DNA of 64,000 nt from an uncultured Odoribacter sp. (GTDB taxonomy: Bacteria; Bacteroidota; Bacteroidia; Bacteroidales; Marinifilaceae): the NCBI GenBank assembly GCA_944321145.1, contig CALUKF010000003.1, positions 53,123-117,122 of the forward strand, read 5' to 3'. Below are positions 9,801-17,952 of this stretch, piece after piece. The notes below the pieces were generated by a model that saw only the letters and a program-made list of their open reading frames with translations, searched no databases and was not told where the DNA came from. Numbering within the stretch: the first letter of the stretch is position 1; the number at the start of each line of letters is the position of its first letter. Position numbers and translations under genes: made by a program.

Positions 9801-10571
9801 GTGGTGAAACCACCCATTCCGGAGTGCGAACCTTGGCACGATTATGAAAAGTCCAAAAAGGAAAAAGACCTGATAGGCATTTACTTGACTTCGCATCCGC
9901 TCGACCCGTACAAACTGGAAATGCAATACCTCTGCACGCCTCTGGAAGAGCTTGCCAACGGGCTGGAACCTCTCCGAAACAAAGAGTTGACCATTGCCGG
10001 CATCATCACTGCCAAACGGGAAGGGAAAACCAAGAACGGCAAGGACTTCGGCATCCTGACCCTCGAAGATTTCGGCGGCACCTACGAACTGGCATTCTTC
10101 GGGAAAGATTATGCCAAGTTCCACCAATATTTTATTCACGAAACGGCGGTCTACGTCAAAGGGAAAGTCGGCGACAAATGGGGCAGAAAAGACGAACTGG
10201 CATTTAACATCACGGACATGGGGCTGCTGGAATCCATTGCCGAAAATGCCATCCGCTCCATCACCATCCAAGTCAATGTCACGAACCTCACTTCGGAAAT
10301 CATCACGGAAATGTACAACCTTTTCGTGACCAACGATGCGCACAAACAGGCATCCGGCAAAGGCGCTGCCGGCAGCAAATCGCGGAAAAACGGCTCGGCA
10401 AATCCCGAAGAGGAACCGGAAAAGCAAACGGAAATTCCTCTTTACTTCGCGCTATACGATTACGCAGGTAACCATGTAAACATGTTTTCGCGTACTTGCA
10501 AGGCAGTGAAATCAAGGGAATTATATGCCTATTTTGAAAACAACGAAGCAGTTAGAATGAGAATAAATTAA
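6807..10571 (+). CDS. dnaE: DNA polymerase III alpha subunit
   Basis: The catalytic replicative polymerase, 1254 residues, of DnaE type. The N-terminal PHP domain begins FTHFHVHSQYSILDGA. The polymerase core has GPGRGSAAGS near residue 415 and the acidic catalytic motif PDIDVDFDD near 452. A helix-hairpin-helix region (IKGVGEAAVETI) lies near 895, and an OB-fold follows near 1060. The C-terminal tau-binding region is shorter than in E. coli. The start at 6807 gives the expected first strand of the PHP domain. A promoter -7 box is just upstream and thioredoxin follows at 101 nt. Confidence 0.97.
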   Translation: MKFTHFHVHSQYSILDGAASIPGLVGKAIADGMTAIALTDHGNMFGIKLFYDTCKKKGIKPILGCEAYVARVSRFNKEKPIDRSGEHLILLAKNLTGYKNLVKLTSAAYVEGLYYRPRIDKELLEQYHEGLIVSSACLGGEIDQKIMAGDLEGAEAAALWYKNLFGEDYYLEVMRHPAEDPKQRAEVYDNQQRCIEEKVKMAKRLGIKLLATNDVHFLNAEDAEAHDLLICLNTRKDLDDPSRMRYTRQEWFKTTQEMIDLFPDLPEAIENTQEVADKVEVYQLDSDPLMPVFPIPPELGTEEEYRKKFTPEDLFNEFTRDEKGNVVMSEEEAQKKIKKLGGIDRLYRIKLEADYLKQLTMKGVARRYGENPSPEIMERINFELHIMKTMGFPGYFLIVQDFIQAARNMGVIVGPGRGSAAGSAVAYCLGITNIDPVKYDLLFERFLNPDRISLPDIDVDFDDAGREQVLEWVAQKYGTDKVAHIVTFGSMAAKMAIKDVARVLKLELSEANRLAKMVPETPKITLKKAYEENPDLEKEKHSQNPLIAKTIQFAETLEGSVRQTGIHACGILISRDPLTDHIPIMPTEGESLMTTQYDGHFVEPIGLIKMDFLGLRTLSIIKTCLENIKKSKHITLHEDEIPLDDEETFKLFSRGETTGLFQFESPGMKKHLRSLQPNRFEDLVAMNALYRPGPMEYIPSFIRRKHGEEPIEYDHPMMEPFLKDTYGVTVYQEQVMLQSRALGNFTRGQSDTLRKAMGKKQFEMMAQLKDKFMEGCKNNPEFVKGAQEKGKNVEELVNKIWGDWEAFASYAFNKSHSVCYAYIAYQTGFLKAHYPAEFMAANLSNNLSDISKVTVFMDECKRMGLSVLAPDVNESYNDFTVNSHGQIRFGMAAIKGVGEAAVETIIKEREKNGLYKDIYDFFERIDYRAVNKKTLENLITAGGLDSFGYHRAQLLRELNPGMPNTLTQLDTLINYGQKKQQDALSMQASLFGDLEGFDVVKPPIPECEPWHDYEKSKKEKDLIGIYLTSHPLDPYKLEMQYLCTPLEELANGLEPLRNKELTIAGIITAKREGKTKNGKDFGILTLEDFGGTYELAFFGKDYAKFHQYFIHETAVYVKGKVGDKWGRKDELAFNITDMGLLESIAENAIRSITIQVNVTNLTSEIITEMYNLFVTNDAHKQASGKGAAGSKSRKNGSANPEEEPEKQTEIPLYFALYDYAGNHVNMFSRTCKAVKSRELYAYFENNEAVRMRIN

Positions 10572-10672
10572 ATTTTTAACGCAGTATTAGCAATTTGATT
10601 CGCCGAATCCCACAAAATTGTTATATCTTAGCGGGACAAAACGAGAGTGTAAACTTAAAACAAATAACAGTT

Positions 10673-10990
10673 ATGGCATTAGCAGTTAATGATTCTAATT
10701 TCGAAGAAGTTGTACTGAAATCAGCACAACCCGTATTGGTGGACTTCTGGGCAGAATGGTGCGGACCATGCAAAATGATGCTCCCGATTGTAGAAGAAAT
10801 CTCAAAGGAATTTGAGGGCAAACTCACGGTTGCCAAAGTGGACGTGGACAGCAGCCAAGCTACCGCAGCCAAATTCGGCATCCGCAACATCCCGACCATC
10901 CTCTTTTTCAAGGACGGCAAAGTGGCTGACAAGCAGGTAGGCGCAGTGCCCAAGGCTTCGTTGGTAGACAAAATCAACAAATTGCTCTAA
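10673..10990 (+). CDS. trxA: Thioredoxin
   Basis: A 105-residue cytoplasmic disulfide reductase with the canonical active site WCGPCK (Cys30, Cys33) and the cis-Pro motif RNIPTILFFKDG. The ATG at 10673 gives the standard length and an N-terminus MALAVND; upstream TTG extension would add 26 unrelated residues. The short acidic proteome partner thioredoxin reductase is not in the window. A strong terminator at 11024-11063 ends the transcript. Confidence 0.96.
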   Translation: MALAVNDSNFEEVVLKSAQPVLVDFWAEWCGPCKMMLPIVEEISKEFEGKLTVAKVDVDSSQATAAKFGIRNIPTILFFKDGKVADKQVGAVPKASLVDKINKLL

Positions 10991-11023
10991 GCCCTCCGGG
11001 CAGTTCGCCCAAGGAAAAGGATT

Positions 11024-11063
11024 AAAATCGGTTGTCGAACAATTTTCGATAACCGATTTTTTT
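11024..11063 (+). terminator. Rho-independent terminator after trxA
   Basis: AATCGGTT and AACCGATT form the base of a long stem with one mismatch further up, followed by TTTTTTT at 11057-11063. Confidence 0.9.
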
Positions 11064-11096
11064 ATGTGGAAGGCTCAAAAAATGGAGATTTTTGGC

Positions 11097-11104
11097 TATG
11101 TTTG
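11097..11104 (+). promoter_or_regulatory. -7 box for the M23 peptidase gene
   Basis: TATGTTTG matches TAnnTTTG and sits 27 nt before the ATG. A well-spaced -33 box is not obvious. Confidence 0.4.
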
Positions 11105-11131
11105 CAGGAAAGTTTCTAAAATTTCAAGTGC

Positions 11132-12433
11132 ATGTTGTCGAAGAAAAAACAAATCATATTTTCAGCCTCGCTGGGCATCATTTTACTGCTTGTCATCTTC
11201 TATCCGAAAAACCGGGAAGGGATTCCCTTGGATGAAGTGGAAATCACCGACTCCACAGAGGTGGAGGAAATTGTCTACAAATACGGCATCCCGGTGGATG
11301 ATTACGACATTGATTACGGCATTGTGGAACGCAACCAGAGCCTCTCTGTCATCCTCGAAAAACACGGGTTGTCGGCAAAAAACGTCTACGACTTGGGGCA
11401 GGCAGCAGACAGCGTATTCGACGTGCGGAAAATCCGAAGCGGACAAGCGTATGCCGTTTTCACTACACACGACAGTGTGCCCGCCGTTGCCTTCTTTGTG
11501 TACGAAGAAGACCCCAGGTCCTACGTAGTGTTTGACCTGCGGGGCAAATATCGGGTGAGCCGTGGGGAGAATCCGGTGGAATGGGTGCGCAAAGAAGCTT
11601 GTGGCAGAGTGGAATCCTCCCTGTGGGTTGCCATGCAGAACAGCGGGGCAAATCCCCTGCTGGCAGTCACCCTGTCCAACATCTTCGGATGGACGATTGA
11701 CTTTTTCGGTCTACAGAAAGACGATGAATTCCGGGTCATCTACGAACAGGAAACCGTGGACGGCAGGGAATTGCAGAATTTCCACGTGCTGGCAGCCTCT
11801 TTCCACCATGCCGACAGTACCTATTACGCCATCCCTTTCGTACAGGACGGCGAGGAATTATATTACAACGAGACCGGCAACAGCCTGGAAGGAGCTTTCC
11901 TGAAAGCACCGTTGGATTTCTACCGCATCTCCTCCCGCTTCTCCAACAGCCGCTACCATCCCGTCCTAAAACGCTATCGCGCCCACCACGGCGTAGATTA
12001 TGCAGCCCCGACCGGCACCCCCGTTTATGCAGTGGGCAGCGGGAAAGTCATCGCCAAAGGCTACCAAGCCAAGGGCGGCGGCAATTACCTGAAAATCCGT
12101 CACAACAGTGTTTACGTGACCACCTATATGCACCTCTCTCGCTTCGCTAAAGGCATCAAAGTCGGCTCGCAAGTAAAACAGAAAGAGGTCATCGGTTACG
12201 TCGGCAGCACCGGGCTTTCCACCGGTCCCCACTTGGATTTCCGCGTCCACGAGAACGGCAAGCCCATCAACCCCCTCACCATCAAATCGCAACCCAAGAA
12301 ACCCATCAGCCCCGCCAATATGCCCCAATTTAGCATTGTGCGGGATTCCGTTGTCCGGTTGCTACAGGGAATGGAACAAGCGGTTGCTGTGGATAGCGTA
12401 CAGCCACAAGAAAGGCAGTCGCCAATATTGTAA
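11132..12433 (+). CDS. M23 family metallopeptidase
   Basis: A 433-residue murein endopeptidase-like protein anchored by an N-terminal helix (about residues 9-25). A long middle region of about 240 residues contains a LysM/OapA-like section. The C-terminal LytM domain has the zinc ligands in HHGVDYA (His and Asp, near residue 286) and HLDFRVH near 367, with GSGKVIAKG and GYVGSTGLSTGPH in between, so the active site looks complete. It should cleave peptidoglycan cross-links in the periplasm or regulate amidases. The gene is monocistronic, between the trxA terminator and a bidirectional terminator. Confidence 0.92.
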   Translation: MLSKKKQIIFSASLGIILLLVIFYPKNREGIPLDEVEITDSTEVEEIVYKYGIPVDDYDIDYGIVERNQSLSVILEKHGLSAKNVYDLGQAADSVFDVRKIRSGQAYAVFTTHDSVPAVAFFVYEEDPRSYVVFDLRGKYRVSRGENPVEWVRKEACGRVESSLWVAMQNSGANPLLAVTLSNIFGWTIDFFGLQKDDEFRVIYEQETVDGRELQNFHVLAASFHHADSTYYAIPFVQDGEELYYNETGNSLEGAFLKAPLDFYRISSRFSNSRYHPVLKRYRAHHGVDYAAPTGTPVYAVGSGKVIAKGYQAKGGGNYLKIRHNSVYVTTYMHLSRFAKGIKVGSQVKQKEVIGYVGSTGLSTGPHLDFRVHENGKPINPLTIKSQPKKPISPANMPQFSIVRDSVVRLLQGMEQAVAVDSVQPQERQSPIL

Positions 12434-12446
12434 TGACCTATAAATA

Positions 12447-12474
12447 AAAAACGGCGGCAATTTTGCCACCGTTT
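12447..12474. terminator. Bidirectional terminator between convergent units
   Basis: AAACGG and CCGTTT with GGCAA/TTGCC form a strong stem. On the minus strand it is followed by TTTTTT, which marks the end of the long SusC/D operon; on the plus strand the T tract is weaker. Confidence 0.85.
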
Positions 12475-12478
12475 CTCT

Positions 12479-13648
12479 TTACTTCCGTTTCGGTTTGGGT
12501 TTCAGTTGGGGGTCGCGCATGTCATACACTTGCTTCCCGTATTGTGGAGTCTCATAAATATAGGCAGGGATTTGTTTCCCTTCCTCGTATGCCCGCTTGA
12601 TAAGATATTCCAAAGCAGAAGCATAATAATAATGAGTATAGGCATCGTCCCGTTCATAAAGATTATAAGCCACGTAACGAGTGTACTTGATTTTCTGAGC
12701 CAATTGTTCGAAAGTCAAGTCATTGTCTCGGAAATTCGGATCTACACGGGTGTAAAATGACAATTGATGCACCAACTTCTTCTGGTCAATCTTCGGATCT
12801 TGAATCAGCGAATCCACCAAAGCCCAAGCAGCTTCATAGCTGCCCTTATTGAACAAAGGAGTCAGCATAGCCATCTTCACATTATAATACTTCCCTTCAA
12901 AATCACAGAGCGACTCCGTAAATGCCACAGGTGCATACGCCGTGGCAGCAGCCAATTTTGCATCCACAGCCTCTTTTCCAAACAAAGCGACAAACTCGTC
13001 ATAATTGTCCGATACCTCTTTGACGTATGGATTATCGTATCCGCCCACGCATTCCACATAAAGGTTCCAAATTTTCGGATCAGTAAGCTTCCCTCCCATT
13101 TCGATGACTTTATTAAAGTCTTTCAGCACGTCCCGATTGCCCCTGAGTTTCTGGTAGCGGATATAATCACACAAGAAATCCATATCGTAATCTCCGCTCT
13201 TGTATTTTTCTGTCAGGTAAACAGAACTGAGCTTGGGATTCAAGGCACCCTCGGCATCGGCAATGAAATCAGCAACCGGCTTATTGTTCCCGCTGCGGTG
13301 AATCAATTCCTCCGTTTTGGGATTGACAAAAATATAAGTCGGATAAGAATACACGCCATATTTCTTTGCCAACTCCACGCCCTCTCCCTTCTCGGCATCA
13401 ATTTTCACGCATACAAAATGCTTGTTGTACACCTCGCCGACCTGAGGCAACGGGAATACCGTCTGCGCCATGTTCAAGCAAGGACCGCACCACTCGGTAA
13501 AGAAGTCAATAAAAATCTTTTTCTTTTCCTTCTTTGCCAACGCCACCGCTTCATCCCACGTCCCGTGGAAAAAGCGGATTCCGCTTTCCTGCGCCGTGGC
13601 AGGAAGCAGAATCGCTACGAATAGTATGAAGAATAAAAACTTTTTCAT
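12479..13648 (-). CDS. Thioredoxin-like periplasmic protein
   Basis: A 389-residue secreted protein with a signal peptide (MKKFLFFILFVAILLPATAQ). Residues about 24-130 form a thioredoxin fold of the DUF255/Thioredoxin_7 type with active site TEWCGPC and the motif YGVYSYPTYIFVNP. The remaining 250 residues are mostly helical, with tetratricopeptide-like character, and have no motif I recognise. It is the last gene of the SusC/D operon, 7 nt after the esterase-like gene. Similar operons (SusC, SusD, DUF4843, PKD-like lipoprotein, thioredoxin-like) occur in many Bacteroidota. A role in disulfide handling of imported or surface proteins is inferred. Confidence 0.82.
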   Translation of the reverse strand: MKKFLFFILFVAILLPATAQESGIRFFHGTWDEAVALAKKEKKKIFIDFFTEWCGPCLNMAQTVFPLPQVGEVYNKHFVCVKIDAEKGEGVELAKKYGVYSYPTYIFVNPKTEELIHRSGNNKPVADFIADAEGALNPKLSSVYLTEKYKSGDYDMDFLCDYIRYQKLRGNRDVLKDFNKVIEMGGKLTDPKIWNLYVECVGGYDNPYVKEVSDNYDEFVALFGKEAVDAKLAAATAYAPVAFTESLCDFEGKYYNVKMAMLTPLFNKGSYEAAWALVDSLIQDPKIDQKKLVHQLSFYTRVDPNFRDNDLTFEQLAQKIKYTRYVAYNLYERDDAYTHYYYASALEYLIKRAYEEGKQIPAYIYETPQYGKQVYDMRDPQLKPKPKRK

Positions 13649-13655
13649 ACACAGT

Positions 13656-15482
13656 TTACTTAGTTACTTTTTTGAAAGCACGGACTTTAATAAATCCAAA
13701 ATACTCTTGACCTGCTGTCTTAGCCTTATTTCCCACAGCCTCATTAGTGGCATAAGTATAATAATATATTGTCTTGGTTGTTGCGCCTGCCTCCACTTCT
13801 GTCGTTGATGAATACAACATGTCGAAATTGCCCGTTCCGATAGCTTTACCGCCAGCCGTCGTGAGTGCTTCATTTATTTTGCTCAAATTTCCGGCAATTG
13901 CTTCCAACTCATTGATAGCAGGTAAATACCAACCTTCACCCAATTCAGATGCCCACACAAAGGCTGCATCGTCAGAAGTAAAACCAAGCCCTTGAGTTTG
14001 ATTATACTCCACCATCGCCTGCGTATTGCCTTCGCCATCTTCTCTATCCGGAGTGTCAAAACCTAACCCCAGCCCATTTCCATTGCCACAATAATACATG
14101 TTATCGTAACTTCCAGGACCTGTCAATGAAATAATCTTCGCCTCGCGGATATTGCTGTTATTTACCCAACAAACTACACCTTCCGGCTCAAAGTTTTCAT
14201 TATAGTAAATGTCTCCTACCTCAAAATAAGACTTCGGAGCCACCAAGTGGAAAGGAATCTCACAACTTACCGGCTCTTGGCTACCGGAAGTCACCGTAAA
14301 GGTAATCGTTCCATCCCGTTCGATATTGCTGAAATAATCACCGGGAGCAGTCAGATGCAATTTGCTTCCGTCAAACTGCGGATTCCAGCCGTCAGGAGCC
14401 TCAATGGCAATTTCTGCACCCTCTGTATAGCTGACAGCAATATCAAAAGTCTCACCACACTGAGCCTCAATCTCCTTAATATCAGTCGTGACATACAACG
14501 GAGTGGAAGCATTGTCCAAAGTATGATTTTCCATGAATTCCCACATATCAGCCCAACACTGACTACTTGAAATACCATGCCCTATGCCTGCTAATGAGTA
14601 AATTTCATAATCAGCTTTACCGCCATGCCAATAACGAATAGTAACATCTGCATAACCTTCATAAGTTGTTGTATCCATTTGCATATCGGAAGCAAAATAA
14701 CCACCAATTTCTTCTGCCCATTTAGTCATATTAGTAATCACTGCGTCATGTTGAACAGTTTCATCCGCTTCACCTGCAAACACTCGCACTGGCACAGCAC
14801 GGGAAGGATAAGGTTCCGTTGAGGCGCTTTGCCCTGCCCGCGGAGTAATTGCAGCAAACACTTCTGAACGCTCCAATGCCAAATTAAAAGAGAATATGGC
14901 ACCACTGGACTGACCTGTAGCATAAATCCGATTCGGATCAACATGAGGTTCATTGTCTTCTGTAAAATACTTCACCATCGCGTCTACAAAAGGCAAACTT
15001 CGAGTATAATTCTCTCCAGCCCAATTAACTGCGCCACTACTATCTGCTTGAAATTCTGCCCAACCTGCAGGATAACAAATAATACAATTTTCTTTTATAG
15101 CCTGCTGGTTAAAATTGTGTGATTCGGTAACATCTAATAAAGGATTAGATACCGTTGCAGGAGAATCAAATTCATAACTGCCATGAAATTCAAAAATCAA
15201 TGAAATAGGCAAACTAGCATTTGTTGATACAGGCATGTAATATTTAAATTGCCTATCCACAGAATCAACACCTTGCAACACCCGTAATGTCACAGTATGC
15301 AAGCCAGGTACAAGCTGCCCCTCCGGGAGTTCCTCGTCAGTACTGATCGAATCAATTTCAAATTGATCCACCTCTACTCTCTCTTTCTCTTGCATCGTAT
15401 ATTCACTTTCATCTTCTATACAAGAAAATATCAAGAACGGGAAGAAAAGTAATAAACTCCAATATTTTTTCATAATTTTCAA
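13656..15482 (-). CDS. Esterase-like lipoprotein with C-terminal Lcl/DUF1566-like domain
   Basis: A 608-residue lipoprotein (lipobox FLIFSC). Residues about 50-320 form an alpha/beta hydrolase resembling LpqC and poly(3-hydroxybutyrate) depolymerases: an oxyanion-type EFHG, CYPAGW, the nucleophile Ser in ATGQSSGAIFSF, and a possible His in GIGHGIS near 295. The middle contains an Ig-like segment. The last 170 residues resemble the DUF1566/Lcl C-terminal domain (GWYLPAINELEAI). It sits between the PKD-like and thioredoxin-like genes. It probably acts at the cell surface on an ester-containing substrate; the substrate is unknown. The fusion of the two ends is unusual. Confidence 0.75.
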   Translation of the reverse strand: MKIMKKYWSLLLFFPFLIFSCIEDESEYTMQEKERVEVDQFEIDSISTDEELPEGQLVPGLHTVTLRVLQGVDSVDRQFKYYMPVSTNASLPISLIFEFHGSYEFDSPATVSNPLLDVTESHNFNQQAIKENCIICYPAGWAEFQADSSGAVNWAGENYTRSLPFVDAMVKYFTEDNEPHVDPNRIYATGQSSGAIFSFNLALERSEVFAAITPRAGQSASTEPYPSRAVPVRVFAGEADETVQHDAVITNMTKWAEEIGGYFASDMQMDTTTYEGYADVTIRYWHGGKADYEIYSLAGIGHGISSSQCWADMWEFMENHTLDNASTPLYVTTDIKEIEAQCGETFDIAVSYTEGAEIAIEAPDGWNPQFDGSKLHLTAPGDYFSNIERDGTITFTVTSGSQEPVSCEIPFHLVAPKSYFEVGDIYYNENFEPEGVVCWVNNSNIREAKIISLTGPGSYDNMYYCGNGNGLGLGFDTPDREDGEGNTQAMVEYNQTQGLGFTSDDAAFVWASELGEGWYLPAINELEAIAGNLSKINEALTTAGGKAIGTGNFDMLYSSTTEVEAGATTKTIYYYTYATNEAVGNKAKTAGQEYFGFIKVRAFKKVTK

Positions 15483-15484
15483 TT

Positions 15485-17146
15485 TTAAATATTATCTCTA
15501 TAAGTAACACCATCATCTGCAAGTCCATTCCGCCACCATGTTTGATATTTAATATCTATATCAACAGGAACGCCTGAAACTCCTTTATAAGATTTCTCTT
15601 CACGATAATTAATGGTTCCATTCGAAACATCCAAATCAAAATACAACACATCACCTTTCAACTCTTCACTAATCCCATCAGTATCATCACCATAGCGAGA
15701 AATCGCAGCCAACAACGTACGCTCAGAACGAGAAACACAAATATCCGTGATCCTTGCATCAGAGTCATATCCCAATTGTGTTAAATCAATCAATTTATCT
15801 CTTGACGCTGGAGCAATCCCACTTTCAATATTCAAAATATTGTAACGATATAACGCATTCCCTTCCGCAAAAAACAAATTATCGGTTTTATTTGCCATAT
15901 ACAATTTTGATGAAGAAGTAATAATTCCTCCTGAAATATTTGCAACCAACTCTTTGGTGGCATTATTTTCAGAATCTGTACCAGCTTGCAACATAAGCAA
16001 ACGAGTATCATTACCATTTGCAAGAACTGCAATAAATGTATTGCTTGTGCGATTCGTCGCACTACCCCACAACAGGTCATAACCTAAAAATGCAGGACAA
16101 GCACTTTCATCTACAGATCTCATTGTGTAATTCTGTTCAAGATAAGCAAAACGCCCATATACTCGGTCAAACACAATCAAGTCACCTAACGAATACCCCA
16201 TCTGTGTCAAATGATCATTAGGAGTTTCACTCATGTCATCCCAAAAAGCATAAGAAGAAAGATAACCATCTTCATACGGACTATCCAAGTTATACTTATA
16301 AGTAGGAGTTCCACTATTCGTACCAACATAAGCCCAATAAACAGCACCGCCGGATATTTCTACGAAATAAGTCCCTTTCTGATAACCACTTCCATAAGGA
16401 TTTGTTCGCCACATAGAAACACCTTCTGTCATAAATTCACTCCGGTATCCCTCAATATCTGGTTCCGGATATACTTGCAAATTCGTGTAATTTTCACCCA
16501 TCAAATAGGGATAAATTGTATCACGTTGCATTGTACTTTTATCAAAAGGCATAATCAAATTGTCACACAAAACCATAAAACGTCCTTGCGTATAAGTTAT
16601 CGGATAAGCAATACTTGATTCCATATAGCATGTTTTTATCTGCTGGGGTTCATTTCCTAATATTTCCCCAAACCGATCCTCATAGTAATTAACAGCCCAA
16701 TTAGCTTCTTTATCCAAACGAAGATAAGACAATTCTGCATGACCTTGATATTTACTAAGTACGACTATCAAATCACTTGCAGTAGAAGAACTAACATTCA
16801 ATCTAAATGAGAAATAGCTTTTAATTTCAGTTTCCTTGTCAGTTACAATATAACGGCAAAATTTTTCACCTGGAGTCATATTAACTATAATATGCAATTC
16901 TTGGGTTTCTGCAATCACTGACCGATTGACTTCCCACTCATAAGTAAACCTATTGGTATCACTATACATTGTGCCTTGTAATACTGGGACAATATGCAAA
17001 CTATCATCCACATCACATGAATACAAACTTTCAATGCCCTCTACTTCAAGTGTATTAACCTCCCGATAATCATAATTACCGAGATCATCATAACAAGCAG
17101 ACAACAAGGCAATGAATAAAAGATATAACAAATTCTTTTTCTTCAT
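15485..17146 (-). CDS. PKD-like family lipoprotein
   Basis: A 553-residue lipoprotein (LLSACYDD) of the PKD-like family found downstream of SusD and DUF4843 genes. The opening NYDYREVNTLEVEGI and the FTYEWEVN block are characteristic. It follows the DUF4843 gene at 17 nt and precedes the esterase at 2 nt. It is likely a surface-exposed, substrate-binding accessory. No catalytic motif is visible. Confidence 0.8.
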   Translation of the reverse strand: MKKKNLLYLLFIALLSACYDDLGNYDYREVNTLEVEGIESLYSCDVDDSLHIVPVLQGTMYSDTNRFTYEWEVNRSVIAETQELHIIVNMTPGEKFCRYIVTDKETEIKSYFSFRLNVSSSTASDLIVVLSKYQGHAELSYLRLDKEANWAVNYYEDRFGEILGNEPQQIKTCYMESSIAYPITYTQGRFMVLCDNLIMPFDKSTMQRDTIYPYLMGENYTNLQVYPEPDIEGYRSEFMTEGVSMWRTNPYGSGYQKGTYFVEISGGAVYWAYVGTNSGTPTYKYNLDSPYEDGYLSSYAFWDDMSETPNDHLTQMGYSLGDLIVFDRVYGRFAYLEQNYTMRSVDESACPAFLGYDLLWGSATNRTSNTFIAVLANGNDTRLLMLQAGTDSENNATKELVANISGGIITSSSKLYMANKTDNLFFAEGNALYRYNILNIESGIAPASRDKLIDLTQLGYDSDARITDICVSRSERTLLAAISRYGDDTDGISEELKGDVLYFDLDVSNGTINYREEKSYKGVSGVPVDIDIKYQTWWRNGLADDGVTYRDNI

Positions 17147-17163
17147 AATTTAATATTTAAATG

Positions 17164-17916
17164 TTATTCTATAGGTTCTAAACCACTCATTGTAACTCTC
17201 ATGCCAGTTGCTTCGTCAATAATAACAAAATTCGATAAATAGGCACTTAACTGTGAAACAAAAGTTTTCCCCTCATTATTATACTCATACTTCAAATCTC
17301 CATAAGTAGCAAACGCTTCATCAAATGAAATTAATATTTTCCACTTTTCTGGATGGAAAAAACCCAAAGTTCCCAAATAATTATCTTCCCACCATACTGG
17401 TTCAGACATAAAATTATTTATTAAAATCCGCTTTTTCAAACCACCTCTTAATCCCAAATCAAAATCATCACTTACTTCCAATTGCAAATCTAAACGCATA
17501 GTTTCGGGATTTGTATAATCATCACTTAAATTCTCCCGATAAACAACAATCCGCAAAGTATCAGTCAACTCATTGGGACGAAATATCTGTTTATGCTCAA
17601 TAGCCTCATAATGAACACCTGCAACAGCTGTTGTTGAATCCGGTATAACAGAAATATAATAAGTTCTTTCTTCATCAGAACCTGTTCCTAAATACTCCAT
17701 TACTACTTTAATCGTATCAATAAGAATACTATCCGGCTCCAATCCAAAAGAAGCCATAATAGAGTCTGTATAATGGCGAACGCCATTCCAATCTGTACTA
17801 TAATGCTGAAACTGTATACGATCTTTTCCTTCATAAGGGAAATCTATATCCTGCTCACAAGCACCAAGCAAATATACAAACTGAAAAACACATAATATAT
17901 ATAATAACTTTTTCAT
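17164..17916 (-). CDS. DUF4843 lipoprotein
   Basis: A 250-residue lipoprotein (lipobox YLLGACEQD) of the DUF4843 family, usually encoded right after SusD. Start at 17916 places the signal peptide MKKLLYILCVFQFVYLLGAC at the N-terminus; an ATG 33 nt upstream would only lengthen the signal. Motifs include RIQFQHYS near the start and RTYYISVIPDSTTAVAGVHYEA. It is probably part of the surface complex with the SusC/SusD proteins. Molecular function unknown. Confidence 0.82.
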   Translation of the reverse strand: MKKLLYILCVFQFVYLLGACEQDIDFPYEGKDRIQFQHYSTDWNGVRHYTDSIMASFGLEPDSILIDTIKVVMEYLGTGSDEERTYYISVIPDSTTAVAGVHYEAIEHKQIFRPNELTDTLRIVVYRENLSDDYTNPETMRLDLQLEVSDDFDLGLRGGLKKRILINNFMSEPVWWEDNYLGTLGFFHPEKWKILISFDEAFATYGDLKYEYNNEGKTFVSQLSAYLSNFVIIDEATGMRVTMSGLEPIE

Positions 17917-17952
17917 ATTCAAACTATTTAAATGATATAATTCTGACACCTG

